Shown here piece after piece: positions 25,881 to 35,141 of a stretch of 64,000 nucleotides of DNA (its first letter is position 1; the number at the start of each line of letters is the position of its first letter). This DNA is from Ralstonia sp. UNC404CL21Col (GTDB taxonomy: Bacteria; Pseudomonadota; Gammaproteobacteria; Burkholderiales; Burkholderiaceae): contig NZ_KK211140.1 of NCBI RefSeq assembly GCF_000620465.1, positions 248,001-312,000 on the forward strand, read 5' to 3'. The notes under the pieces were generated by a model. The model did no database searches and was not told where the DNA came from. It saw only the letters and a program-made list of their open reading frames with translations. The translations under genes were made by a program, and so were the position numbers.

Positions 25881-26704
25881 GCGACGTGCAAGACGTGAGC
25901 GTGTCCGAAGTGCCGGTGTCCGCAATCGGTCGCCCGGTGCTCTGGACGCGTCCGGCCTACACCGGCACGGCTGAAGCCCTGGCCGCGAAGGAAGCCGCGC
26001 TGTTCGAACGCCTGGCTGAGATTGCCGCCAAGCACGGCGTGGCGAAGTTCGCCACCAGCCTCGCTGCCGAAGACATGGTCGTGACCGATGCGATCCTGCG
26101 CAGCCCCGAGGCCGTGCGCGCGCACCTGCCGATCTTCACGTTGCAGACGGGCCGCCTGCACGCCGAAACGCTGGAGATGCTCGATCGCGTCCGGGCGCAT
26201 TACGGTTATGCCATCGAGCAGTACGCGCCGGACGCTCGCGCGGTGGAAGCCTACGTGCGCGACCACGGCCTCAACGCTTTTTACGACAGCATCGAGCTGC
26301 GCAAGGCCTGCTGCAACATCCGCAAGGTGGTGCCGCTGAACCGCGCGCTCAAAGACGCCGACGCGTGGCTTACGGGCCAGCGCCGCGAACAGGCCGTCAC
26401 GCGTGCCGATCTGCCGTTTGCCGAAGATGACGAGGCCCGCGGCATCGCCAAGTACAACCCGCTGTTCGACTGGTCCGAGGCCGAAGTCTGGGCGTACCTC
26501 GAGCAGCACAACGTGCCCACCAACGCGTTGCACGACAAGGGGTATCCCAGCATCGGCTGCGAGCCTTGCACGCGCGCGGTGCGTGCTGGCGAGGATGTGC
26601 GCGCCGGCCGCTGGTGGTGGGAATCGCGCGACAGCAAGGAATGCGGTCTGCATGCGGCAAATGCGGTGACAAGTTCGGCGACGCACCCGTCGCAACAGAA
26701 TTGA
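25877..26704 (+). CDS. cysH: Adenylylsulfate (APS) reductase, thioredoxin-dependent, [4Fe-4S] type
   Basis: A 275-residue CysH-family reductase that turns activated sulfate into sulfite. Two cysteine pairs that ligate a [4Fe-4S] cluster are present, C145-C146 (KACCNIRK) and C228/C231 (GCEPCTR), plus the catalytic C256 in KECGLH. The cluster pairs mark it as an APS reductase rather than a PAPS reductase, which agrees with the absence of cysC here. The GTG start at 25877 is chosen because GTGA overlaps the DUF934 stop. cysD begins 20 bases downstream. Confidence 0.93.
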   Translation: MSDVQDVSVSEVPVSAIGRPVLWTRPAYTGTAEALAAKEAALFERLAEIAAKHGVAKFATSLAAEDMVVTDAILRSPEAVRAHLPIFTLQTGRLHAETLEMLDRVRAHYGYAIEQYAPDARAVEAYVRDHGLNAFYDSIELRKACCNIRKVVPLNRALKDADAWLTGQRREQAVTRADLPFAEDDEARGIAKYNPLFDWSEAEVWAYLEQHNVPTNALHDKGYPSIGCEPCTRAVRAGEDVRAGRWWWESRDSKECGLHAANAVTSSATHPSQQN

Positions 26705-26724
26705 GCGAAAGCGAAGGAAGAATC

Positions 26725-27675
26725 ATGGGAGTGATGAGCGAGATCCCCGGCACGGCCCTGACGCCGGTGCAGAACGAACACCTCGACTGGCTGGAAGCCG
26801 AGTCGATCTACATCATTCGTGAAGTGGTGGCCGAGTGCCGCAATCCGGCGCTGCTGTTTTCCGGCGGCAAGGATTCGATCGTCATGCTGCATCTGGCGCT
26901 CAAGGCCTTCCGTCTGGGTGACCGCAAGATCGAACTGCCATTCCCGCTGGTGCACATCGATACGGGGCACAACTACCCGGAAGTGATCCAGTTTCGGGAC
27001 CAGCGCGTTGCCGAACTCGGCGCGCGCCTGGTGGTCGGCCACGTGGAAGATTCCATCAAGCGCGGCACCGTGCGCCTGCGCAAGGAAACCGATTCGCGCA
27101 ACGCCGCACAGGCCGTCACACTGCTGGAAACGATCGAAGCGAACGGTTTCGATGCCCTGATGGGCGGCGCCCGTCGCGATGAAGAGAAGGCCCGTGCGAA
27201 GGAACGCATCTTCTCGTTCCGCGACGAATTCGGCCAGTGGGATCCGAAGGCGCAGCGCCCGGAACTCTGGAGCCTGTACAACGCCCGCATGGCGCAGGGC
27301 GAGCAGATGCGCGTGTTCCCGATCTCCAACTGGACGGAACTCGACGTGTGGCAGTACATCGCCCGCGAGAACCTGGACCTGCCGCCGATCTACTACGCGC
27401 ATCAGCGTGAAGTCGTGCGCAAGAACGGCCTGCTGGTGCCGGTTACGCCGATCACGCCCAAGGCCGATGGCGACGTGAGCGAAGTCCTGTCGGTGCGCTT
27501 CCGCACCGTGGGCGACATCAGCTGCACGTGCCCCGTGGCGAGCACGGCCGCCACGCCGGCCGAGATCATCGCCGAGACAGCCGTGACCGAAATCACCGAA
27601 CGCGGCGCCACGCGCATGGACGACCAGACGAGCGAAGCCTCGATGGAGAAGCGCAAGAAGGAAGGGTATTTCTGA
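26725..27675 (+). CDS. cysD: Sulfate adenylyltransferase subunit 2
   Basis: A 316-residue PP-loop enzyme that forms APS from ATP and sulfate with its GTPase partner CysN. The pyrophosphate-binding loop is FSGGKDS (45-51), and the conserved RRDEEKARAKERIFSFRD segment and C-terminal KKEGYF are present. The ATG at 26725 has GAAGGAAG five bases upstream and fits better than the ATG nine bases further on. cysN starts after two bases. Confidence 0.95.
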   Translation: MGVMSEIPGTALTPVQNEHLDWLEAESIYIIREVVAECRNPALLFSGGKDSIVMLHLALKAFRLGDRKIELPFPLVHIDTGHNYPEVIQFRDQRVAELGARLVVGHVEDSIKRGTVRLRKETDSRNAAQAVTLLETIEANGFDALMGGARRDEEKARAKERIFSFRDEFGQWDPKAQRPELWSLYNARMAQGEQMRVFPISNWTELDVWQYIARENLDLPPIYYAHQREVVRKNGLLVPVTPITPKADGDVSEVLSVRFRTVGDISCTCPVASTAATPAEIIAETAVTEITERGATRMDDQTSEASMEKRKKEGYF

Positions 27676-27677
27676 TC

Positions 27678-28985
27678 ATGACAAATCAAGCATCGCACCA
27701 AGGCCTGCTGCGCTTCATCACCGCCGGTTCCGTCGACGACGGCAAGAGCACGCTGATCGGTCGCCTGCTGTACGACAGCAAGGCCGTGCTGACTGACCAG
27801 CTGCAAGCGCTGGCCAACGCCAAGAACAAGCGTACCGCCGGCGAGCAGATCGATTTCTCGCTGCTGACCGACGGCCTGGAAGCCGAGCGTGAGCAGGGCA
27901 TCACGATCGACGTGGCGTACCGCTATTTCTCGACCGCGCGCCGCAAGTTCATCATTGCCGACACGCCGGGCCACGAGCAGTACACGCGCAACATGGTGAC
28001 GGGCGCCTCGACCGCGCATGCCGCCATCATTCTGATTGACGCGACGCGCGTGACGACCGTCGACGGCAAGACTGAGCTGCTGGCGCAGACCAAGCGCCAT
28101 TCGGCCATCGTGAAGCTGCTGGAACTGCAGCACGTGATCGTGGCCATCAACAAGATGGACCTGGTCGACTACAGCGAAGCGCGCTTCAACGAAATCCGCA
28201 CCGCCTACGACGCACTGGCCACGCAACTCGGCCTGCACGACGTGCGCTATGTGCCGGTGTCGGCGCTGCGCGGCGACAACATCGTGCATGCCTCCGAAGC
28301 TATGCCTTGGTATCAGGGCGAGCCGCTGCTTGCGTTGCTCGAAGACCTGAAGGTGGAAGAGACCGCGCCGGTGGGCGACGATGCGCTGCGCTTCCCGGTG
28401 CAGTTGGTGGCACGCCAGGATGGCTCGCAAGCCGATGATTTCCGCGGCTACATGGGCCGTGTGGAAGCCGGCACCGTACGCGTTGGCCAGGCCGTGCGCG
28501 TGCTGCCTGCCAACCGCGAAACCACCGTGGCCGAAGTGCTGACGCCCAATGGCTCAGCTGATGCGGCCGGCCCGGGCGAGACCATCACCGTGCGTCTGGC
28601 CGACGATGTGGACATTTCGCGCGGCGACACCATCGTCGCGGCTCCGACCACTGCCGCCAACGCCGCCAAGAAGCTGCACGCCGACCTGTGCTGGTTCGAC
28701 GAACACGAGCTGAACCCGGCGCGCAAATACGTGCTCAAGCACACCACGGCCACCGTATTCGCACGCGTGTCGGATGTGGAACGCGTGCTCGACGTGCATA
28801 CGCTGTCGCACGAAACCGGCCGCAAGCAGATCGCGCTCAACGATATCGGCACGGTCAATATCAGCCTGCAGAAGCCGATCGTGTGCGATGTGTATGGCGA
28901 TAACCCGGCCACCGGCGCGTTTATCCTGGTGGACGAAGCCACGCACCATACGGTGGCGGCTGGCATGATCCGTGCGTTTTCCTAA
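27678..28985 (+). CDS. cysN: Sulfate adenylyltransferase subunit 1 (GTPase)
   Basis: A 435-residue EF-Tu-like GTPase that drives APS formation by CysD. G1 is GSVDDGKST (17-25), the switch region is RYFSTARRKFIIADTPGHEQY and G4 is NKMD. It ends after the beta-barrel domains, with no fused CysC APS-kinase domain, consistent with an APS-reductase route. The start lies two bases after the cysD stop. Confidence 0.95.
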   Translation: MTNQASHQGLLRFITAGSVDDGKSTLIGRLLYDSKAVLTDQLQALANAKNKRTAGEQIDFSLLTDGLEAEREQGITIDVAYRYFSTARRKFIIADTPGHEQYTRNMVTGASTAHAAIILIDATRVTTVDGKTELLAQTKRHSAIVKLLELQHVIVAINKMDLVDYSEARFNEIRTAYDALATQLGLHDVRYVPVSALRGDNIVHASEAMPWYQGEPLLALLEDLKVEETAPVGDDALRFPVQLVARQDGSQADDFRGYMGRVEAGTVRVGQAVRVLPANRETTVAEVLTPNGSADAAGPGETITVRLADDVDISRGDTIVAAPTTAANAAKKLHADLCWFDEHELNPARKYVLKHTTATVFARVSDVERVLDVHTLSHETGRKQIALNDIGTVNISLQKPIVCDVYGDNPATGAFILVDEATHHTVAAGMIRAFS

Positions 28986-29041
28986 TGTAAAAGGGGCGCA
29001 GTAACTTGCGCTCCGCCAGGAAAAGGCAAAGGAAGCTGCAA

Positions 29042-29848
29042 ATGGAAGCGAAGACCCACAAGACACTCGGCCACGTGAGCCTGATTGGTGCGGGCCCTGG
29101 CGCTGCGGACCTCATCACGGTGCGCGGCGCACGGTTGTTGGGCGAAGCCGAGGTCGTGCTGCACGACGCCCTCGTCTCGCCAGAGGTCTTCCAGTACTGC
29201 CCGCAGGCCGTGCTCATTCCGGTGGGCAAGCGATGTGGCAAGCGTTCGACGGCGCAGCGCTTCATCAACCGGCAGCTCGTCGATCTGGCCACGAAGTACC
29301 AACGCGTGGTGCGCCTCAAGGGCGGGGATCCGATGCTGTTCGGCCGCGCCGATGAAGAACTGCAGGCGCTGGAGCAAGCCGGCATCGACTACGAAATCGT
29401 TCCGGGCATCACGGCCGCGCTGGCAGCCGCATCGGCCATTCGTCAGCCGTTGACCAAGCGCGGCGTCGCTCGCAGCGTCGCGTTTGTTACGCAAGCCAAG
29501 GCAACCGATCCGGACACGCCGCAACCCGAAGGCGTCGTGCCCGGCCCCGTCGCGCAGGCCGATTCGCTCGTCTACTACATGGGCCGTGATCAGGCTGCCT
29601 CCATCGCAGCCGACCTGATCGCCCGTGGCCGCGTACCGTCGACACCCGCCTGGGTGGTCGAGGCTGCGACCACGCCGGAGCAGCGCTCGGCGTGCTTCAC
29701 GCTGCAGCAGATGGCCGATGGCGCTGCTGCGCAGTGGATCAACCCCGAGCATCCGAGCCTGCTGATGATCGGCGACGCCTTTGCCGTGCGTGCCTCGGCA
29801 GCGGCGCCGGAAATTCTCGCGGGCGAGCCGCATATCCTGGCTGCGTGA
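29042..29848 (+). CDS. cobA: Uroporphyrinogen-III C-methyltransferase (SUMT)
   Basis: A 268-residue SAM-dependent methyltransferase that makes precorrin-2, the branch point to siroheme and cobalamin. Family marks are LIGAGPGAADLITVRGARLL near the start, VVLHDALVSPEVF and VRLKGGDPMLFGRADEE. It has only the methyltransferase domain, without the dehydrogenase/chelatase half of E. coli CysG. As last gene of the cys operon it would supply siroheme for CysI; the small CbiX chelatase at 32345-32716 could add the iron. The start at 29042 follows AAAGGAAG. Confidence 0.9.
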   Translation: MEAKTHKTLGHVSLIGAGPGAADLITVRGARLLGEAEVVLHDALVSPEVFQYCPQAVLIPVGKRCGKRSTAQRFINRQLVDLATKYQRVVRLKGGDPMLFGRADEELQALEQAGIDYEIVPGITAALAAASAIRQPLTKRGVARSVAFVTQAKATDPDTPQPEGVVPGPVAQADSLVYYMGRDQAASIAADLIARGRVPSTPAWVVEAATTPEQRSACFTLQQMADGAAAQWINPEHPSLLMIGDAFAVRASAAAPEILAGEPHILAA

Positions 29849-29863
29849 GGCCTTCAGCCGGCC

Positions 29864-30880
29864 TCAGAACGTCAGCGCAATCTTCCCAAACACCTTCCCG
29901 GCCTGCAGTGCCCCGAACGCTTCGGGCGCGTCCTGCCAAGGCAGCACCTGATCGACGATCGGGTGCAGGCCGTGCAATGCCAGCGCGCGGTTCATCGCTT
30001 CAAATGACGCGCGTGGCCCAACCGAGGCCGGCCGGATTACCGCCTTGCGCGCAAAGATCTCCAGCGGCGTGACGCCGCCCTCGCGCCCGGCGAGGTAACC
30101 GACGAGGTGAATCTGTCCCCCCATCCGCAACGCCTTCAGCGAGCGCTGCAGCGTGCCGCCGCCGCCCACTTCGATGACGTGATCGACGCCCCGGCCTTCC
30201 GTGCGTGCCAAGACGGCTTCATGCCAATCCGGCGTCGATCGATAGTTGATCGTGTCCGACTCGGGAACGCCCAGGGCCCGGACGCGCTCCAGCTTGGCGT
30301 CGCTGCTGGATAGCACGATGGGCCGCGCGCCGGCCATCCGCGCAAATTGCACGGCGAACATCGACACGCCGCCCGTGCCCTGCACAAGGACGGTCTCGCC
30401 GGGTTGCAGGTTGCCTGCTTCGATCAGGCAATGCCAGGCGGTGACCCCCGCGCAGGGCAGTGTGGCCGCCTCTGCGTCGCTCAGGTGCGCAGGGACGATC
30501 ACCGCGCCACCGGCGTCCAGCCGCATGGTGTCGGCCAGCCAGCCGTCGATGGGGCCGCCGAGCATGCGGCGCGTGTCGGCGTTGCGGAAGTCGCCGGCAT
30601 CCCAACGTTGCCAGAACGTGCCGGCCACGCGGTCCCCGGGGCGCACGCGCGTGACGCGTTCGCCCACCGCCACGACCTCGCCAACCCCGTCCGAGAGCGG
30701 AATCAGCGGCAACGGAAAGCGCGTGAAAAAGGTGCCGCAGACGATTTCGAGATCGCGGTAGTTGAGCGATGCGGCGCGCGTCCGAACGATGACCTCGTCG
30801 GGCGCGGGCGTCGGGTCATCCCGTTCGATGGGGCGCAGGGCATCGATGCCGTAACCGTCGGTCAGAGCCAGGGCTTTCAT
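29864..30880 (-). CDS. Zinc-type alcohol dehydrogenase-like/quinone oxidoreductase (MDR family)
   Basis: A 338-residue medium-chain dehydrogenase/reductase. The GroES-like half contains RAASLNYRDLEIVCGTF and DGVGEVVAVGERV, and the nucleotide-binding half has VLVQGTGGVSMFAVQFA. Family zinc-ligand cysteines are not obvious, as in the NADPH:quinone-reductase branch. The substrate is unknown. The start MKALALTDGYG at 30880 follows AGAGGAA on the minus strand. A LysR gene is read divergently and may control it. Confidence 0.85.
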   Translation of the reverse strand: MKALALTDGYGIDALRPIERDDPTPAPDEVIVRTRAASLNYRDLEIVCGTFFTRFPLPLIPLSDGVGEVVAVGERVTRVRPGDRVAGTFWQRWDAGDFRNADTRRMLGGPIDGWLADTMRLDAGGAVIVPAHLSDAEAATLPCAGVTAWHCLIEAGNLQPGETVLVQGTGGVSMFAVQFARMAGARPIVLSSSDAKLERVRALGVPESDTINYRSTPDWHEAVLARTEGRGVDHVIEVGGGGTLQRSLKALRMGGQIHLVGYLAGREGGVTPLEIFARKAVIRPASVGPRASFEAMNRALALHGLHPIVDQVLPWQDAPEAFGALQAGKVFGKIALTF

Positions 30881-30959
30881 GGGTTCCTCTTCGCTGAAGT
30901 TTTGGTGGCCGCGCACGAGGCGCGTCTGGCACGACTGTGGCGCATGTCATAAGATGAAT

Positions 30960-30973
30960 CCAATTCAATTTGG
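30960..30973. promoter_or_regulatory. Palindrome-like site between the dehydrogenase and LysR genes
   Basis: CCAATTCAATTTGG has matching CCAA/TTGG ends and lies in the short AT-rich gap of a divergent LysR/dehydrogenase pair, where an autoregulatory LysR site is expected. The inner bases are only partly symmetric. Confidence 0.3.
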
Positions 30974-31005
30974 TCAGAAAAAACATAACGAAGAGGAATG
31001 TCGAC

Positions 31006-31902
31006 ATGCTCGAGGAAATGCGTACCTTTGTGCTGTTGGCGCAGACGGGCTCGATCGCTCGCGTAGCGGAGCGCCTGCCGCTCACGCAGCCGGCCGTCAC
31101 CAAGCAGATTCAGCGGCTTGAACGCGCGCTGGATACCGTGCTCTTCGACCGTCGCGTCAAGCCATTCCGCCTGACAGCCGAGGGCGAGGCGGTGCTTGCC
31201 CGGTGCCGCACCATCGTCGGCGAATTCGAAGCGTTGCGCGGGAGCGTGCGGTCTTCGGGCGAACCGGAAGGCGTGCTGCGTGTGGGCGTCAGCCACGCCG
31301 TGGGCGACGCGCGATTCGCGCGTGTACTGTCCGGCCTGCGGGAGCGCTATCCGGCGGTGTCGTTTTGTTTGAGCTGCGAGTGGGGCGGCGTCCTGCGTGA
31401 GCGTCTTCAGCGCGCCGAGCTGGATGCAGCGCTGTGGCTGGCGCCCTCAGGTGTTACCGGCCATCGATCGGACGGCGGTATCCGCGTGATCGGCACGGAG
31501 CCGGTCAGTCTCATTGCCGCGCCCTCGCGCAAGCTGCCGGCCGCCGTGTCGATGGCGCATGTCCGGGACGAAGCCTGGGTGCTGAATCCGGCCGGGTGCG
31601 AGATGCGCGCCTGGTTGCTCGGGCGCTACGAGGCTGATCGGCTGACACCAAACGTGGCTGCAGAGGTGCAATCGGTGCCGTTGCAGCATGCGTTGGTGGC
31701 GGAGGGTTTCGGGCTCGGCTTCGCGCCGTTGCGACTCATCGGCGCCCAGCTTGCCGAGGGCGCGCTCTCGGCGCACAAGCTGGCAGCGGCGCCCGCACTC
31801 TGGGATGTGTGCGTGCAACGGGGGCCGTCGCTCGGCCGGCTGGGGCGGGTCGTGGATGCGCTCGAAACGGCGCTGTCCACTGAAGCCGCGGTGGTGCGTT
31901 AA
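31006..31902 (+). CDS. LysR family transcriptional regulator
   Basis: A 298-residue LysR regulator. The N-terminal helix-turn-helix region is MLEEMRTFVLLAQTGSIARV and LTQPAVTKQIQRLERAL, and a periplasmic-binding-like effector domain follows. The start at 31006 has AAGAGGA seven bases before it; an in-frame ATG at 30970 lies within the likely promoter. It is divergent from the MDR dehydrogenase and 29 bases before the CHMI isomerase gene. The effector is unknown. Confidence 0.88.
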   Translation: MLEEMRTFVLLAQTGSIARVAERLPLTQPAVTKQIQRLERALDTVLFDRRVKPFRLTAEGEAVLARCRTIVGEFEALRGSVRSSGEPEGVLRVGVSHAVGDARFARVLSGLRERYPAVSFCLSCEWGGVLRERLQRAELDAALWLAPSGVTGHRSDGGIRVIGTEPVSLIAAPSRKLPAAVSMAHVRDEAWVLNPAGCEMRAWLLGRYEADRLTPNVAAEVQSVPLQHALVAEGFGLGFAPLRLIGAQLAEGALSAHKLAAAPALWDVCVQRGPSLGRLGRVVDALETALSTEAAVVR

Positions 31903-31931
31903 TCACCTAACGTTCTTTTCAGGCGCCTGCG

Positions 31932-32348
31932 ATGCCGCACGTCATCATTGAATACACCGCGAATGTCGAACCCGATGCGCGCATCCCCGAGCTGATGCGC
32001 ACGCTCAACGATGTGCTGATCGGCCACGCCGATGTATTTCCCACCGCGGGCATCCGCACGCGCGCGCTGCGCCTGGACCAGTACCGCATGGCCGACGGCG
32101 GTGCGGACGACGCCTTCATCCACGTGACGTTCAGGATCAAGGCTGGCCGGCCCAAAAACGTGACGGGGCCGATCTGTGCGGCTATGTTCGCCGCCATGCG
32201 CGCGCATCTGGCCGACGTGTTTGCGCGCCGTTATCTCGGGCTGACACTGGAGCTGGTGGAGTTCGACCCGCACGGCTTTCACGTCGAGAACAACGTGCAT
32301 GCGCGCTTTGCGCGCGTAGCCCAATCGCAGCAGGACGGTCTGGCTTAG
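31932..32348 (+). CDS. 5-carboxymethyl-2-hydroxymuconate delta-isomerase family protein
   Basis: A 138-residue tautomerase-superfamily protein of the CHMI/HpaF group. Pro2 becomes the catalytic N-terminal proline after methionine removal (MPHVIIEYTANVE), and the C-terminal HGFHVENNVHARF region is typical. CHMI acts in homoprotocatechuate degradation, but no other genes of that pathway are nearby, so the physiological role is open. It follows the LysR gene and converges on cbiX, with which it overlaps by four bases at the 3' ends. Confidence 0.82.
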   Translation: MPHVIIEYTANVEPDARIPELMRTLNDVLIGHADVFPTAGIRTRALRLDQYRMADGGADDAFIHVTFRIKAGRPKNVTGPICAAMFAAMRAHLADVFARRYLGLTLELVEFDPHGFHVENNVHARFARVAQSQQDGLA

Positions 32349-32716
32349 CCGAGTTGGCGGACGCAGTAACCGGCGATGGCGTCGAGCACGGCGTCGTCTT
32401 CGCCAACGGCGTCGACGCAACGGATGGAAAGCGTGGGGTGAGCCTGCGCGCATTGCGCGATCAGCGCAGGCAGATCGCGCCGCAAGTGGCCGCCCTGGCC
32501 GAAGAACACCGGCACGATGGTGATGCTCCGCGTGCCCTTTGCGGCCAGGTCTTCGATAGTGCCCGGCAGATCGGGCGCCATCAGTTCGAGAAAGGCGAGG
32601 CGTGTGTCGACGTTAGGCTGCTGCGTTGCCAAACGCTCGCGCAGGCGGTCGAACGGTTCACGCCAGCGGGCATCGCGCGCGCCGTGCGCAAACAGAACAA
32701 GCGCGCGGGCCGCCAT
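32345..32716 (-). CDS. cbiX: Sirohydrochlorin chelatase, short CbiX type
   Basis: A 123-residue small CbiX-like chelatase that inserts cobalt or iron into sirohydrochlorin as a homodimer. The metal/substrate histidine is in VLFAHGARDARW near residue 10, and VPVFFGQGGHLRRDLP (about residues 72-87) is the second conserved region. It could complete siroheme for CysI or start cobalamin synthesis. Its ATG overlaps the lptG stop (TGATG), so it is translationally coupled to an LPS-export gene, an unexpected partner. Confidence 0.87.
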   Translation of the reverse strand: MAARALVLFAHGARDARWREPFDRLRERLATQQPNVDTRLAFLELMAPDLPGTIEDLAAKGTRSITIVPVFFGQGGHLRRDLPALIAQCAQAHPTLSIRCVDAVGEDDAVLDAIAGYCVRQLG

Positions 32717-33912
32717 CAGTGGCGCTCCACCCAGCGCAGGCTGACCAGCGCCAGTGCCAGATACAGCGCGCCCGGCACGATGGCCGTGAAGATGGCCGGC
32801 CAGGTGTTCAGCAGGCCGACGTGCGAGAACAGATTGTTGACGAGCTGGAACGACAGCCCCAGCATGATGCCGCCGAACACCTTCAGGCCGACCGCCCCCG
32901 CACGTGCATGCAGATACGCAAAGGGCAGGGCCAGCGCCATCATCACCAGCACGGTGAACGGATAGACCACCTTCTTCCACAGCGCGATCTCGTAGCGCTG
33001 CGTGTCCTGCTTGTTGTCGCGCAGGTGGCGGATGTACTGGAAGAGGTCCAGCGTGGCCATGCGGTCGGGTGTGACCATCAGCACCGACAGGATCTGCGGC
33101 GTCAGCTCGGAGCGCATCTCCTGGTGCGGCAGCTTGGTTTGCTCGCCGCGGAAGTCGGGCGCCAACGCATCGGGTGCGCCCGGCACGGCCTGCACGGTGT
33201 CTTGCGGGGCGACTGTGCCGGGCTTGCGCGGGAATTCAATGAAGCGCGTCTCCGTCACGTCGTTCAGTTGCCAGTTCTGGTGGCCCTGGTAGCGCGCCTG
33301 CTCTGCCACGCGGATCGAACTCAGGCGGTAGTCCGAATCGAATTCATAGATGCGCAGGCCCTTGATGGACTGGTCCGGCTGCAGTGCGCCCACGTTGACG
33401 AAGCGGGTCACTTCGCCGCCCGTGCCGTCGGGCTTGGCGGGGCCACGATCCTTCACCCACACGCCTGAACGGAAGCCGGCCGACACCGTCGCGCCCAGCG
33501 CTTCCAGTCGCACCTTCTGTGCGTACTCTTCTGCTTTCGGCCCGATGAATTCACCAAAGATGTACGTCACGAGAGCCAGCGGCAGCGCAATCTTGAACAG
33601 CGACAGCAGCGCCCGCCGCGTATCCAGCCCCGCCACGCGGAAGATCGTGAACTCCGACTGGCTTGCCATCTGCGAAAACACATAGATGGCGCTGATGAGC
33701 GCCGCCACCGGAATCACCTCATACACCCGCGTCGGCGCCTGCAGCATCACGTGGAAAAACGCGACCAGCGTGGTGTAGCGTCCGACCACCGAGCCCAGCT
33801 CGCCCAGCATGTCGAAGAAGATGAACAGCGCCAGCACCGCAAACAGGATGAAGACGAACACGCCGTAGATCTGGCGCGCGAAGTACTTCTCGTAGACGGG
33901 CATCTTCATCAT
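32716..33912 (-). CDS. lptG: LPS export ABC transporter permease LptG
   Basis: A 398-residue permease that, with LptF and LptB, extracts LPS from the inner membrane for LptC and LptA. It has three N-terminal and three C-terminal membrane segments around a periplasmic beta-jellyroll domain. The opening KYFARQIYGVFVFILFAVLA and the SQSEFTIFRVAGLD segment are typical of the LptF/LptG family. The ATG at 33912 overlaps the lptF stop by four bases (ATGA). Confidence 0.93.
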   Translation of the reverse strand: MMKMPVYEKYFARQIYGVFVFILFAVLALFIFFDMLGELGSVVGRYTTLVAFFHVMLQAPTRVYEVIPVAALISAIYVFSQMASQSEFTIFRVAGLDTRRALLSLFKIALPLALVTYIFGEFIGPKAEEYAQKVRLEALGATVSAGFRSGVWVKDRGPAKPDGTGGEVTRFVNVGALQPDQSIKGLRIYEFDSDYRLSSIRVAEQARYQGHQNWQLNDVTETRFIEFPRKPGTVAPQDTVQAVPGAPDALAPDFRGEQTKLPHQEMRSELTPQILSVLMVTPDRMATLDLFQYIRHLRDNKQDTQRYEIALWKKVVYPFTVLVMMALALPFAYLHARAGAVGLKVFGGIMLGLSFQLVNNLFSHVGLLNTWPAIFTAIVPGALYLALALVSLRWVERH

Positions 33913-35027
33913 GCACCCGCCTTCTTGGGCGCAAAGCCGAGCACGGCGGAAATCCCCTTCAGGCCGGCCGCACTGTAATGCCGGAAGCGGAACAGCAGCA
34001 CCGCGCAGATGAAGGCGACGAGGTGGATCGGCCACCAGGCCATGAACACGTTCATCTTGCCCTGCGAAACCCACGCCTGCGACAGGTTCAGCAGGTTCGA
34101 ATACGTCAGGTAGATCAGCACCGCGAAGATCATCGGTGTGTAGCGGCCCAGACGCGGGTTGACGTAGGCCAGCGGAATGGCGATCAGCACGAAGTTCAGC
34201 GCCAGCAGCGGCAGGCCGATCCGCCAGACCAGTTCGCCGAGGTTCTCGGGCGTCGGATTGGCGAGCAGGTCCTTGGTGGAGCGGCTCTTGGTCGGCAGGT
34301 TGGCGTCGGCCTGGGGTGGCTTGTTGGCGACCTTCACGCCGTATTTGTCGAATTCGACGATGCGGTAGTCGAGCTTGCCGGGCGTGCCTTCATAGCGGCG
34401 GCCCTTGTCGAGCACGACAAAGCGGTCGCCGTTGGGCATGGTCTTGAATTCACCGGTCTTGGCCATCGCCACGCCGATCTTGTCCTGCTCGGCATTGGCG
34501 ACGAACAGGTTGCGGGCGTGCTTCATGCCGTTATCGACGCCCTCGATGAAGAGCACGTAGTTACCGTGCGCGGGCTCGATGAAGCGGCCGGCGGAGATCA
34601 TCGACAGCACGTCGCGCTGCTCGAAGCGGTCGCGGAACAGCGCGCTCTGCTGGTTGGCCCACGGCCAGCCGAACAGCGCCAGCAGCGCCACCAGCACGAT
34701 GAACGGCAGCGAGAAGCGCAGCACGGGGCGGATGAAATCCGTCAGGCTGATGCCCGAGGTGAACCACACCACCATCTCGGAATCCTTGTACCAGCGCGTC
34801 AGCACCAGCAACACCGAGATGAAGAGCGTGGCGCACAGCAGAATCGCCAGGTAGCCCAGCGTTGCCAGGCCGATAAGGAGCAGGACGTCGTTCGGATTCG
34901 CCTCGCCGTTGGCGGCCATGCCGAGGATGCGGATCACCAGGGTGGTCAGCATGAACGTCAGCAGCACGAGAAAGACGGCGCCGGCGGTGAAGGACAGCTC
35001 GCGTCGCAGGGCTTGTTCGAAAATCAT
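33909..35027 (-). CDS. lptF: LPS export ABC transporter permease LptF
   Basis: A 372-residue partner permease of LptG with the same six-segment plus periplasmic-domain plan. The opening MIFEQALRRELSFTAGAVFL and the KDSEMVVWFTSGISLTDFI region identify it. The open frame continues far upstream through the antisense of pepA, but MIFEQALRREL at 35027 is the conserved start. It is divergent from pepA, as in many proteobacteria. Confidence 0.93.
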   Translation of the reverse strand: MIFEQALRRELSFTAGAVFLVLLTFMLTTLVIRILGMAANGEANPNDVLLLIGLATLGYLAILLCATLFISVLLVLTRWYKDSEMVVWFTSGISLTDFIRPVLRFSLPFIVLVALLALFGWPWANQQSALFRDRFEQRDVLSMISAGRFIEPAHGNYVLFIEGVDNGMKHARNLFVANAEQDKIGVAMAKTGEFKTMPNGDRFVVLDKGRRYEGTPGKLDYRIVEFDKYGVKVANKPPQADANLPTKSRSTKDLLANPTPENLGELVWRIGLPLLALNFVLIAIPLAYVNPRLGRYTPMIFAVLIYLTYSNLLNLSQAWVSQGKMNVFMAWWPIHLVAFICAVLLFRFRHYSAAGLKGISAVLGFAPKKAGA

Positions 35028-35141
35028 GCGGATGCGGGATGGGAGGGCGAGGTCGTGACCAGTGTGCGTTCCACCGGAGCCCCTGCGCAAAATCGCGGAT
35101 AATATGGGCTTTCGTTGACTCGCCTCATAGAGAGAAGCGCG

